A stretch of 16,409 nucleotides of DNA from an uncultured Eubacteriales bacterium (GTDB lineage Bacteria; Bacillota; Clostridia; Oscillospirales; Oscillospiraceae), in assembly GCA_900549705.1 (NCBI GenBank), contig URPI01000031.1:1-16409 (forward strand). Direction: 5' to 3'. Below, piece after piece: positions 1 to 6,791 of the stretch. Below the pieces are notes generated by a model, which saw nothing but the letters and a program-made list of their open reading frames with translations, was not told the origin of the DNA and did not search any database. Both the position numbers and the translations under genes were made by a program. The number at the start of each line of letters is the position of its first letter. Position 1 is the stretch's first letter.

Positions 1-32
1 ATGTATTGGTACAAGCCCTGTGCGTTATTGTC

Positions 33-108
33 CGGCGGCACTGCCGCCCGGGCGGATTCTATCCGCCCCTACAGGGCGTGTCCGTTTTACGGGGCGCACT
101 GCCGCCCC
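33..108. repeat. Intergenic palindromic repeat, copy 1 (inverted orientation)
   Basis: The stretch is made of successive GC-rich hairpins: GGCGGCA/TGCCGCC at 34-48, GGGCGGAT/ATCCGCCC at 50-68, then CCCCTACAG, and a looser GGGGCG/CGCCCC pair at 91-108. The reverse complement of 50-73 carries the same TGTAGGGGCGGAT core as copies at 2269 and 4675. No coding sense is apparent in positions 1-218 before the XRE start. Confidence 0.75.
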
Positions 109-218
109 CAACTGGAAGTTGGAAAATACTCCAACCACGAAATACTTGCATTTTGACGCGGGATCGTCTATGCTGTAGTCATGAGCGCTCGAAAAATAAG
201 AAAAGGCGGTTTTCTTCT

Positions 219-911
219 ATGAAACAGATTTATTTTGGCCAGCGGATTTCCCAGCTTCGCCGGGAAAACGGGATGACCCAGGAGACCCTGGCGCAAAGAT
301 TGGGAATCAGTAATCAGGCCGTTTCCAAATGGGAAAGTGACCAGTGCTGCCCGGATATTATGCAGCTGCCGCAGTTAGCGGATTTGTTCGGCATCACGCT
401 GGATGCACTGTTTGGAAGAACCCAGGCAGAAAAAACAGCGCTGTGCGCCGTGGCATCGTTACCCTGGGAGGATGACAACAGCCTGCGGGCGGTTTGCTTC
501 CTGGGACGCAGGCTCCTGGAAGCGCAGGAGCTGCCGCACCACAGTCAGGCGCTGGAAAAGGTGCAGCTGAATTTTCAGGGGGCGGTGGAGGATGTCAAGT
601 CGGCATTCTCGGTGTACTGCCCCGGAACGGCGATTGGGGGCGATGTAAAAGCCGGGGACGGTGTCACCTGCGGGGACGTGAGCGGCGATGTAAAAGCCGG
701 GGATGGCGTGACCTGCGGCGATGTGAAGGGCAGTGTTACCGCCGGTGACAGCGTCACCTGCGGCAATATCGGCGCGAATGCAAAGGCCGGTGACAGCATT
801 GAATGCGCCGGAGATATCGGCGGCAATGCCTCTGCCGGTGGCGAAATCCGTTGCGGCAAGATTGAAGGGGCTGCCAGAGCAGGCGGCAATCTCTACACCA
901 CAAACGAATAA
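219..911 (+). CDS. XRE-family regulator with cysteine-bearing beta-helix-like repeat tail
   Basis: The product has 230 residues. Residues 5-60 form a classic XRE/Cro helix-turn-helix (RISQLRRENGMTQETLAQRL, then ISNQAVSKWE), so DNA binding is secure. The start at 219 places the HTH at the N-terminus as usual for the family and has AAGGCGG upstream; the open frame upstream of it reads through repeat DNA. After a linker of about 80 residues, residues 141-230 are six imperfect 15-16-residue units of the type GDVKAGDGVTCGDVS, with Cys at 151, 166, 181, 196 and 212. The Gly/Asp/Val pattern resembles bactofilin-like right-handed beta-helices. Such a tail could oligomerise, or sense redox or metals; that is inference. 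It lies 97 bp before a co-directional MFS gene that it may regulate. Confidence 0.88.
   Translation: MKQIYFGQRISQLRRENGMTQETLAQRLGISNQAVSKWESDQCCPDIMQLPQLADLFGITLDALFGRTQAEKTALCAVASLPWEDDNSLRAVCFLGRRLLEAQELPHHSQALEKVQLNFQGAVEDVKSAFSVYCPGTAIGGDVKAGDGVTCGDVSGDVKAGDGVTCGDVKGSVTAGDSVTCGNIGANAKAGDSIECAGDIGGNASAGGEIRCGKIEGAARAGGNLYTTNE
639..908 (+). repeat. In-gene 45-bp tandem repeat encoding 15-residue units
   Basis: Units begin at 639, 684, 729, 774, 822 and 867; the fourth is 48 bp and the last is cut short by the stop codon. The first two are almost identical in DNA, which points to recent duplication, while later units keep the protein pattern with diverged codons. The array encodes the C-terminal repeats of the XRE protein. 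Confidence 0.85.
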
Positions 912-915
912 ACCA

Positions 916-955
916 CAGAGCCGTGAGCGAAAACGATCACGGCTCTGTTGCTTTT
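916..955 (+). terminator. Intrinsic terminator after the XRE gene
   Basis: The inverted repeat CAGAGCCGTGA (916-926) / TCACGGCTCTG (937-947) encloses a 10-nt loop and is followed by TTGCTTTT. It starts five bases after the stop codon. Confidence 0.8.
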
Positions 956-976
956 GGGGGCTGGGTGTGCTACCAT
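948..976 (+). promoter_or_regulatory. Weak candidate promoter for the MFS gene
   Basis: TTGCTT (948-953) and TACCAT (971-976) are 17 bp apart, immediately after the XRE terminator stem and 33 bp before the MFS start. Both boxes are imperfect and the first overlaps the terminator U-tract, so this is tentative. Confidence 0.3.
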
Positions 977-1008
977 AGACGAAAAAAGAAAGAGGAATAT
1001 TCTGACGT

Positions 1009-2259
1009 ATGAAAAAACTAATCACCCAATACGGCGGGTTGAAATCGGAGATTTATATCCTTTTTATTGGCCGCCTGGTGACGGCTATGGGCTCTTTTGT
1101 CTGGCCGATGCTTACCTTTTTACTCACCACCAAGCTGGGGTTCAGCGACGGGACGGCCACCCTGCTGATTGCCACGGCGGGACTGGTCTCCCTGCCGGTG
1201 GCGCTGCTGGGCGGCAAGCTGGCGGACAAATTTCAGCGAAAGAACGTCATCATTGTGTTCGATATTTTAACGGTTTCCATGAGTCTGCTGGCCTTTTTGC
1301 TGCCCATCGGCTATCACACGGCGGTGCTGGTGTTCCTCTACTCCCTGTTTCAGACATTGGAACGCCCCGCCTATGATGCTCTGACGGCGGACTATTCCAC
1401 CACCGCCCAGCGGGAAAAGGCCTTCTCCCTGTCTTACCTGGGCTTCAACCTGGGCTTTGTGTTCGGTGCCAGCCTGGGGGGCATCCTGTTCCAGAACCAC
1501 ACCAATCTGGCGTTTCTCATCAACGGCCTCACCATTTTCGTGTCCACCGTGCTGATTTTCTTCTTTGTAAAGCCGGAAAACGCCATTCGGGAGAATGCAC
1601 AAACCGCTCAAAGCTATGGGGAATACGAAAAGCCCCTGCCGGAATCCGTCTCTGTTTTGCAGGTGCTGGGGCAGCGCAGGGCGGTGCTGTTTGTGCTGCT
1701 GATTGGCTGCCTTGCTTCCATGACCAACAATACCGTTGGCATCCTGCTGCCCTTGCAGCTCAAGGAGCAGATGGGGCAGCACGGTGCGGCTGTTTACGGC
1801 TACCTCAATTCCTTCAATGGCTTCGTGGTGATTCTCTTTACTCCCATTCTGACCATGGCGCTGCGGAAGCTCACCGAAATTCCCAAGGCCATTTTGGGGA
1901 TGGCGCTGTTTCTGTGCGGCATGGTGCTGTTTATGAACGGCAGCGCCCAGTGGCTGCTGTTTGTGGGGATGTTTGTATACACCCTGGGGGAAGTGGTCAC
2001 GGTGCTGGGCTACAATCCCTATGCCTCCCGCCGGATTCCCGCCTCCCACCGGGGGCGCATCGGCGGACTGAGCAGCGTGATGCAGTCCATCGTCCAGTCC
2101 GTCACCCAGTATTCCATCAGCTTTGTGCTTATGGCGGCGGACGGAAATTACCGGCTGCTGTGGCTGAGCTTCATCGGCTTTGGCATTGCAATCATTGCGT
2201 TGTATGCCCTGGTGTACCCCATGGATCGGAAACGGTTCCCAAAGCTGTATTGCGCGTAA
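1009..2259 (+). CDS. MFS transporter, drug-efflux-like
   Basis: The 416-residue protein is strongly hydrophobic with about 12 predicted membrane segments, the normal size for the Major Facilitator Superfamily. The family motif A is present between segments 2 and 3 (GGKLADKFQRKN, residues 68-79), and a charged central loop around residues 190-215 separates the two halves. AGAGGA sits 12 nt before the ATG. Such proteins are proton-driven inner-membrane exporters of drugs or small metabolites. The substrate cannot be read from sequence. The preceding XRE gene, on the same strand but separated by a terminator, is a plausible regulator. Confidence 0.85.
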   Translation: MKKLITQYGGLKSEIYILFIGRLVTAMGSFVWPMLTFLLTTKLGFSDGTATLLIATAGLVSLPVALLGGKLADKFQRKNVIIVFDILTVSMSLLAFLLPIGYHTAVLVFLYSLFQTLERPAYDALTADYSTTAQREKAFSLSYLGFNLGFVFGASLGGILFQNHTNLAFLINGLTIFVSTVLIFFFVKPENAIRENAQTAQSYGEYEKPLPESVSVLQVLGQRRAVLFVLLIGCLASMTNNTVGILLPLQLKEQMGQHGAAVYGYLNSFNGFVVILFTPILTMALRKLTEIPKAILGMALFLCGMVLFMNGSAQWLLFVGMFVYTLGEVVTVLGYNPYASRRIPASHRGRIGGLSSVMQSIVQSVTQYSISFVLMAADGNYRLLWLSFIGFGIAIIALYALVYPMDRKRFPKLYCA

Positions 2260-2268
2260 TCGCGCGTT

Positions 2269-2331
2269 TGTAGGGGCGGATGCATCCGCCTGTCGGCGGC
2301 TCTGCCGCCGCAATCCTGCCGCGCCCCTACA
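2269..2331. repeat. Intergenic palindromic repeat, copy 2 (complete)
   Basis: The outer arms TGTAGGGGCG (2269-2278) and CGCCCCTACA (2322-2331) are perfect inverted repeats. They enclose smaller hairpins GGCGGAT/ATCCGCC and GGCGGC/GCCGCC (2295-2309). The whole 63 bp could fold as a branched cruciform. It lies between the MFS and peptidase genes, just past the MFS stop, and could also act as a transcript end. Confidence 0.8.
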
Positions 2332-2425
2332 GCGTGTGTGAATGCCGTTTGTGTCCGTTTTATTGGACACCAGGAATGCGATGATAAAACCGTCAAAAAA
2401 AGAACCACAAGAAAGGGAGAACATG

Positions 2426-4672
2426 ATGAAAAAGAAACCGACTATCGTCCTGGTTGTCTGCCTGATTGCCATGTTTGCCTGGATTTTCCTGGCGGTGGCG
2501 CTGACCGGCGGACGGGAAATCAGTGAAATGAACACCCGGGACCACTGGGTGATGGTGGGATTGATTCTTGCGGAGCTGATGACCATTTTTATTGCGCTGA
2601 AACTGGGCAAGATGGAGCAGCCATCAGACGGGGCGGAGCAGCCGAAGCCCACCCGGGCGAACAGAATGCGCTTTGCGTGGAATCTGTTTACCTATGCTGC
2701 TGCACTGGGGATTCCGGTGCTGCTGGCGCTGCCGGGCATCCGTCTCCGGGAACACAGCAGCGTGGAGCTGCTGTCGCTTTTTAAGGGCATCGGGGACATT
2801 TGCTGGGCTTTGGTGATTGCGGCGATTGCAGTCAATGTTTGGGGGCTTCAACGCTTCCGGCGGCGCTATCAGCAGATGGATGCCAAGCAGATGTCGGAAT
2901 TTCTCCTGTCCCATCGGGAGCAGGCAAGCCGGACGGCGGCGGAGAAACTGCGGCTGCTGTGTAACATCCGGCGGGGAACCAATGCCTATGCCCTGGTGCT
3001 GCTGCTCCTTGGCATCGTACTGGGTGTCTGCTTCGGCTGCACGGGCAGCAAGGTGAGCTACGCCATTTCTGTGCTGCTGATTCTGGTTTCCAGCCAGCAG
3101 CTGCCCATCCGGGCAGCCAAGGCAGAGTTGGCGGATTTGCAGAATATTCTGCCGGAGCAGGAATATCCCCGGCTCTATGGGGTGGCAAAGCAGGCCGCTC
3201 AGGAAACCGGCTGGACGGGCGCAGTAGTGCTGCAAGTCAGGCCGGACAATACTGCCTTTATCAGCCTCCTGAACCAGACGGCGGTGGTCAGCCTGGGCGC
3301 ACCGGTTCTGCGGCTGCTGACCCAGCAGGAGCTTCATGCCCTGCTGCTGCATGAATTTTCCCACGTTTCCCCGGACAACAAGGGGGAAATCCAGGCGACA
3401 AATTATTGGGATTTCCTGCGGCGAGGAAGAAGCTCCGCTACCTTCTCCCTCCTCAGCGGGGCGTTTTACACATGGTCGGACGAAGCCTATGAAACGAACT
3501 TCGAGCTTTATCAATACGCCGCCTCCATCAGTACGGAACAGGCAGCGGATAGCGCCATGGCGAAGCTGCCGGAGGCGGCTGCATCCTCGTTGCTGAAGCT
3601 GAAATATTTTGACCTGTATCTCTGGGAAGCGGAGGCAAAGGACGGAAAGCCCGCCTATGAATCCGTGCAGGAGGATGTGATTCGGGAGCAGCTGGCGGAC
3701 TTCCAAAAGGTGCTGCCAGCCCGCAAGGCGGACTGGAACGACCTGACCAAGCGGGAGATTGAGGCCCGGAACGCCACCTACCCCACCATTTGGAGCAGAA
3801 TCCAGGCGTTGGGGCTGAAGGAGCTGCCGGAGGTCGCGTTCCCCGCCCAAGGGGACTATGGGGCGGAGTGCGAAAAAGCGATTGTTTATATGGATGAGCA
3901 GCTGACGGCATTTACCCGGCTGAATTTTGAGGAGAACCACCGCACGCAATACCTGGAACCGAAAAAGGATGTGGAAAACTGGGAAGCTGCCGGCTGCCCG
4001 GTGGTGGCGGAGGAGTACGCCGATGTGGTGAATGCGCTGCATTTGCTGGGGCGCAACAGCGATGGCATTGCCCTGTGTAATCGTGCCATTGATCAGTTGC
4101 AGCCCATTGCCGCTGCTTATGCCTACTTCATTCGGGGCGCTTGGCGGCTACGCCGGTATGATGCCGATGGTCTGCAAGACCTGTACACCGCCATCAAGCT
4201 GAACAACAATTCCATTGACAGTGCGCTGGACGTGATTGGGACGTTCTGCACCCTGACCGGGATGCAGCAGGAGCTGGACACCTACCGGGAGAAGGCGCTG
4301 GAACTTGCCCAGCGCCAGCGGGATGAATTCAGCGAGACAGGGCGGCTGACCCGGAAGGACAACCTCAGCACCGAGCATCTGCCGGAGGGAATGCTGGAAG
4401 ATATTCTCAGCCACATTCAGGCGGTTTCCCGGGATTCCATCGACCGGATTTACCTGGTGCATAAAACCATCACGGACACGTTCTTTACCAGCGCCTTTGT
4501 GATTCAGTTCCGGCCAGAAACCAGCCAGGAAGTGCAGCGGGATGTGCTGCACCAGATTTTCTGCTATCTGGACACCTGCGCCGATTGGCAATTCTCCCTG
4601 TTTGAATATCAGGAGATTCCCAAGGGACTGGTGGAGCGCGTGTCGGATAGCTGCGTTTACCAGAGAACATAA
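2426..4672 (+). CDS. Multi-pass membrane protein with M48-type zinc metallopeptidase domain and TPR-like region
   Basis: The product has about 748 residues. AGGGAG (2414-2419) leaves a 6-nt gap to the ATG at 2426; the ATG at 2423 is also possible. Membrane segments cover roughly residues 5-25, 33-55, 75-100, 115-135 and 185-230. A cytoplasmic or peripheral catalytic region follows with HEFSH at 309-313 (HExxH zinc motif) and EQAAD at 371-375, the spacing and form of the third ligand in M48 (HtpX/Ste24-like) peptidases. Residues about 520-620 look like two or three TPR-type helical pairs (AIALCNRAIDQ and DLYTAIKL-type helices). The C-terminal 110 residues are not recognised. A role in membrane protein quality control is inferred from the family. 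Confidence 0.75.
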   Translation: MKKKPTIVLVVCLIAMFAWIFLAVALTGGREISEMNTRDHWVMVGLILAELMTIFIALKLGKMEQPSDGAEQPKPTRANRMRFAWNLFTYAAALGIPVLLALPGIRLREHSSVELLSLFKGIGDICWALVIAAIAVNVWGLQRFRRRYQQMDAKQMSEFLLSHREQASRTAAEKLRLLCNIRRGTNAYALVLLLLGIVLGVCFGCTGSKVSYAISVLLILVSSQQLPIRAAKAELADLQNILPEQEYPRLYGVAKQAAQETGWTGAVVLQVRPDNTAFISLLNQTAVVSLGAPVLRLLTQQELHALLLHEFSHVSPDNKGEIQATNYWDFLRRGRSSATFSLLSGAFYTWSDEAYETNFELYQYAASISTEQAADSAMAKLPEAAASSLLKLKYFDLYLWEAEAKDGKPAYESVQEDVIREQLADFQKVLPARKADWNDLTKREIEARNATYPTIWSRIQALGLKELPEVAFPAQGDYGAECEKAIVYMDEQLTAFTRLNFEENHRTQYLEPKKDVENWEAAGCPVVAEEYADVVNALHLLGRNSDGIALCNRAIDQLQPIAAAYAYFIRGAWRLRRYDADGLQDLYTAIKLNNNSIDSALDVIGTFCTLTGMQQELDTYREKALELAQRQRDEFSETGRLTRKDNLSTEHLPEGMLEDILSHIQAVSRDSIDRIYLVHKTITDTFFTSAFVIQFRPETSQEVQRDVLHQIFCYLDTCADWQFSLFEYQEIPKGLVERVSDSCVYQRT

Positions 4673-4674
4673 CG

Positions 4675-4697
4675 GTAGGGGCGGATAGCATCCGCCC
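4675..4697. repeat. Intergenic palindromic repeat, copy 3 (core only)
   Basis: GTAGGGGCGGAT followed after three bases by ATCCGCCC reproduces the core of the copies at 33 and 2269. It lies two bases after the peptidase stop codon. The second arm with CGCCCCTACA is missing, so this copy is truncated or solo. Confidence 0.75.
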
Positions 4698-4782
4698 GAA
4701 GCCGCGGATTTCAGGAAGCACACGGTTGAACGGTATGGCGCAAAACGGAGGGGGGACGCTGCTGGCCGTGGTGTGCCCGTTA

Positions 4783-4827
4783 GAATAAAATACAAAAATA
4801 AGAGGAGCTGCGGACTGCAACTCCTCT
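4783..4827 (-). terminator. Intrinsic terminator of spoVT
   Basis: Read leftward, AGAGGAG pairs with CTCCTCT (4827-4821 with 4807-4801) around a small inner TGC/GCA stem. A T-rich tract follows on the - strand (4800-4783, TTATTTTTGTATTTTATT). The stem starts five bases beyond the spoVT stop codon. It also separates the convergent peptidase gene. Confidence 0.85.
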
Positions 4828-4831
4828 TTGC

Positions 4832-5374
4832 TTAACTCTCTAACTGCATCCCCAAAAAGCTGGCAGCGGTGCAGGCCAGTGTCCGGTCGGCATCCGACAG
4901 GGGAGCATCGTTCTCCCCCAGCAGGAGCAGCACGCAGCCCATCAAATCCCCCTGGGAGAGTATGGGTGCTGCCGCCCCCAGATGATACTTGTCCGCCCCC
5001 TCCGCCGGTAAAATGGGGGAATCCCCGGTTTGGTACAGATAGTTTTTCCGCTGCTCCATGATTTTTTCCAGCCCGGGAGAGTTGGGTTTGTCCATCAGCT
5101 CCCGCTTGGGCGCACCGTGGAGGGCAATGATGCTGTCCCGATCCGCCACCGCCGCAATGTGCCCGGTGGAAGAAACAATGGATTGGCACATCTGGGCGGC
5201 AAATTCCTGTAAATCCCCCATGGGGGAGTATTTCCGAAAAATCACCCCGCCGTCCTTCTCTGTGTAAATCTCCAACGGGTCGCCCTCCCGGATGCGCAGT
5301 GTTCTTCTGATTTCCTTGGGGATGACAATTCTGCCCAAATCGTCCACCCGTCTGACAATGCCTGTGGCTTTCAT
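4832..5374 (-). CDS. spoVT: Stage V sporulation protein T, AbrB-family transcription regulator
   Basis: The 180-residue protein matches SpoVT end to end by eye. The N-terminal AbrB swapped-hairpin DNA-binding domain (MKATGIVRRVDDLGRIVIPK, then EIRRTLRIREGDPLEIY, residues 1-50) is near identical to the Bacillus form. A GAF-like C-terminal domain (about 56-178) follows. Length equals the usual 178-180. AAAGGAG sits a good distance before the ATG. SpoVT acts in the forespore to tune sigma-G-dependent genes and spore coat and germination properties, so the host is inferred to sporulate. It is monocistronic: a terminator follows and 120 bp with no recognisable gene precedes it (5375-5494). I could not identify a convincing sigma-G promoter there. 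Confidence 0.95.
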   Translation of the reverse strand: MKATGIVRRVDDLGRIVIPKEIRRTLRIREGDPLEIYTEKDGGVIFRKYSPMGDLQEFAAQMCQSIVSSTGHIAAVADRDSIIALHGAPKRELMDKPNSPGLEKIMEQRKNYLYQTGDSPILPAEGADKYHLGAAAPILSQGDLMGCVLLLLGENDAPLSDADRTLACTAASFLGMQLES

Positions 5375-5494
5375 ACGTCTGTCTCCTTTGAAGCGTTTGT
5401 AGGCTGTGTTTTCACGGTAGAAGTATTTGCAGGAAAAGGGGAATTATGTATGAGGCGGGTGGTTGTTGAGCGCTTACTTAGATAGAATCAAGAA

Positions 5495-6280
5495 CTATAT
5501 CTTCTGGTCATGGCTCAAAAACTGAGCCATTTCACGGACTGGAGCAATTGTCATTTGAAGCTCTGTACCAGTGAGACCTGCAAGACCGATATCGTGATTC
5601 AGCGGTATTCTGCCAATAATAGCCCCATGTTTACCGACTTCCGCTTCCATCATCTGCGCAGTTTCTTCAGTTATCTTATTCAGGCAGAACCAGATGGGCT
5701 TGCCGATGCTCGTGCTTAAATCTGCAATTTTGGCAGACAGCCGCAGGGATTCAAAGGATGGGTCTACAATCATCAGAATGCCGTCCACGGAGTTATCCGT
5801 CCCCCTTCCAAAATGCTCCACACCGGCTTCCATATCCAGCAGCGCAATTTCATCCTCCCCGAGGGTCAGATGAGCAACAAACTGCTCCAGAATGCTGTTC
5901 ATGGTACAGGCACAGCCCTCATTGGCTTTGTGAATCTTTCCGCTGGACATGAGCTTTACGCCGTCTTTTTCACTGTAATATTCCTCTGGGATATCTGCCA
6001 TGGTGAAATCTTCGGAGAAAAACTTCTTGGCAAAGGCAGAAAGCTTCATAGCGTCCAGAATACCGGAGGTCATCATGGTTTTGAAGGCTTTATCCTTGCC
6101 GCCAAAATATTCGGTGAAATCTCTGGGCAGCTCGACACCCAACTGACGGTGCAGACCGAAATTGGATTCATCGGAGTCCACTACCAGCACCTTTTTTCCC
6201 ATGCGCGCCAATTCTTTTGCAAGGAGCGTCGTCACGGTGCTTTTTCCGCAGCCACCCTTGCCGCATACGGTTATTTTCAT
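5495..6280 (-). CDS. CooC-like P-loop ATPase (nickel-insertion accessory type), CAC motif
   Basis: The 261-residue protein opens with a deviant Walker A (CGKGGCGKST, residues 6-15) typical of the SIMIBI/MinD class. It has a VVDSDESN switch region near 33-40 and LLDMEAGVEHFGRG as switch II. Cys123-Ala-Cys125 corresponds to the CxC nickel-binding motif of the CODH maturation ATPase CooC. The ATG at 6280 is chosen because GGGAGGAA lies just upstream; an in-frame ATG at 6295 precedes that ribosome site. Its start overlaps the stop of the preceding 81-residue gene in ATGA, implying translational coupling. It is the last gene of a four-gene operon with a second CooC-like ATPase. Known family function is ATP-driven Ni loading; the client here is unknown. 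Confidence 0.8.
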   Translation of the reverse strand: MKITVCGKGGCGKSTVTTLLAKELARMGKKVLVVDSDESNFGLHRQLGVELPRDFTEYFGGKDKAFKTMMTSGILDAMKLSAFAKKFFSEDFTMADIPEEYYSEKDGVKLMSSGKIHKANEGCACTMNSILEQFVAHLTLGEDEIALLDMEAGVEHFGRGTDNSVDGILMIVDPSFESLRLSAKIADLSTSIGKPIWFCLNKITEETAQMMEAEVGKHGAIIGRIPLNHDIGLAGLTGTELQMTIAPVREMAQFLSHDQKI

Positions 6281-6522
6281 AAAAATTCCTCCCATGTCTT
6301 GAGAATCTCTAAAATCGCTTCTTCGTAATTATCGCCAAACTCCTCACTGCGACCCGCAATGCGAACATTGCTCTGTGCGCCACGCTCTGGTTCGGGAAAT
6401 TCCCAAATATGATAGTGAAGCCCACGATGGTCAAATTCAATACTGCCGCAGTCGTCATCCTCCCAGTATTGAAAGGGAAGGTGACGCTCTTTCAGAAATT
6501 GCTGAATTCCGGTTAATCGCAT
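6277..6522 (-). CDS. Small acidic protein of unknown function in the CooC operon
   Basis: This 81-residue product is rich in acidic and aromatic residues, with central segments CGSIEFDHRGLHYHIWEF (residues 25-42) and SNVRIAG (51-57). These look like a conserved small alpha/beta fold rather than random sequence. GGAG lies 8 nt before the ATG. Its start overlaps the zinc-ribbon gene by 10 bp and its stop overlaps the next CooC gene by 4 bp (ATGA), so it is certainly part of the unit. No catalytic motif or membrane segment is visible. The lone Cys25 and clustered His residues (32, 36, 38) could bind metal; that is speculation. I recall similar unnamed proteins in Clostridia but cannot name a family. 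Confidence 0.75.
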   Translation of the reverse strand: MRLTGIQQFLKERHLPFQYWEDDDCGSIEFDHRGLHYHIWEFPEPERGAQSNVRIAGRSEEFGDNYEEAILEILKTWEEFL

Positions 6523-6692
6523 TTCATATCTCCAATGGGTGTGGACTGCTCAATGATATTGCCGCATTCGGTGCAGACCGAATCGGTGCAGACAACACCG
6601 TCCTTGACAAACACCTCAACGACATTTCCGCATTGCGGACATTCCACTTCCAGAATTGTGATGGCATTTCTGGCTTCCTGACAGGGAATCAT
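6513..6692 (-). CDS. 59-residue zinc-ribbon protein in the CooC operon
   Basis: The reading frame starts at an ATG (6692) preceded by AAAGGAG with a 7-nt gap and ends at TAA (6515-6513). The product carries two CxxCG knuckles: Cys18/Cys21 (CPQCGN) and Cys40/Cys43 (CTECGN), plus Cys35 and Cys58. This is the pattern of a single zinc ribbon, or of a small rubredoxin-like metal site. It overlaps the following 81-residue gene by 10 bp. Its size and position between two CooC-type ATPases suggest an adaptor or metal-transfer partner, which is inference. It is easily missed because it is under 60 residues. Confidence 0.8.
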   Translation of the reverse strand: MIPCQEARNAITILEVECPQCGNVVEVFVKDGVVCTDSVCTECGNIIEQSTPIGDMKCD

Positions 6693-6791
6693 TTCTGTAC
6701 TCCTTTCTCTTTCATAACACCTAAAATAATTTCTGCAATCTCCGTTAAATCGCAGGCGGAAAATGCCGCCGGGAAATTTGCTCTTTTTCCT
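6689..6791 (-). other. Gap between the ATPase and zinc-ribbon genes with a start-less open frame
   Basis: One - frame here reads ACDLTEIAEIILGVMKEKGVQK and stops in an ATGA overlap with the zinc-ribbon start, the same coupling geometry as elsewhere in this operon. The peptide has an amphipathic, protein-like look. However, no ATG, GTG or TTG opens this frame between the ATPase stop and the peptide; further upstream the frame only shadows the ATPase gene. It may be a decayed gene end or coincidence. Confidence 0.3.

Noticed and set aside
153..181. A promoter for the XRE gene starting with TTGACG
   Set aside because: No acceptable -10 box lies at 16-18 bp; the nearest words (TGTAGT at 15 bp, TAGTCA at 17 bp) are too poor to support.
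639..773. Possible CRISPR-like array in the 45-bp repeats
   Set aside because: The units are contiguous without unique spacers and are in frame within a protein, so they are coding tandem repeats.
575..889. A long open frame on the - strand antisense to the XRE repeats
   Set aside because: It only mirrors the repetitive, GC-rich 45-bp units of the + gene, gives a Pro/Ala/Ser-rich low-complexity product, and has no convincing ribosome site.
1267..2652. A 461-codon open frame antisense to the MFS gene
   Set aside because: Its product is His/Gln/Gly/Pro-rich and matches the reverse strand of GC-biased codons; the + strand MFS has real motifs. It is a shadow.
2624..4042. A 472-codon open frame antisense to the M48 gene
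   Set aside because: No ribosome site or motif and reversed-codon composition, while the + frame holds HEFSH and EQAAD.
5375..5494. A sigma-G promoter for spoVT (CATACATA on the - strand) and a cre-like GAGCGCTTAC site
   Set aside because: The -10-like box has no matching -35 at the right distance, and the cre-like word misses most consensus positions.
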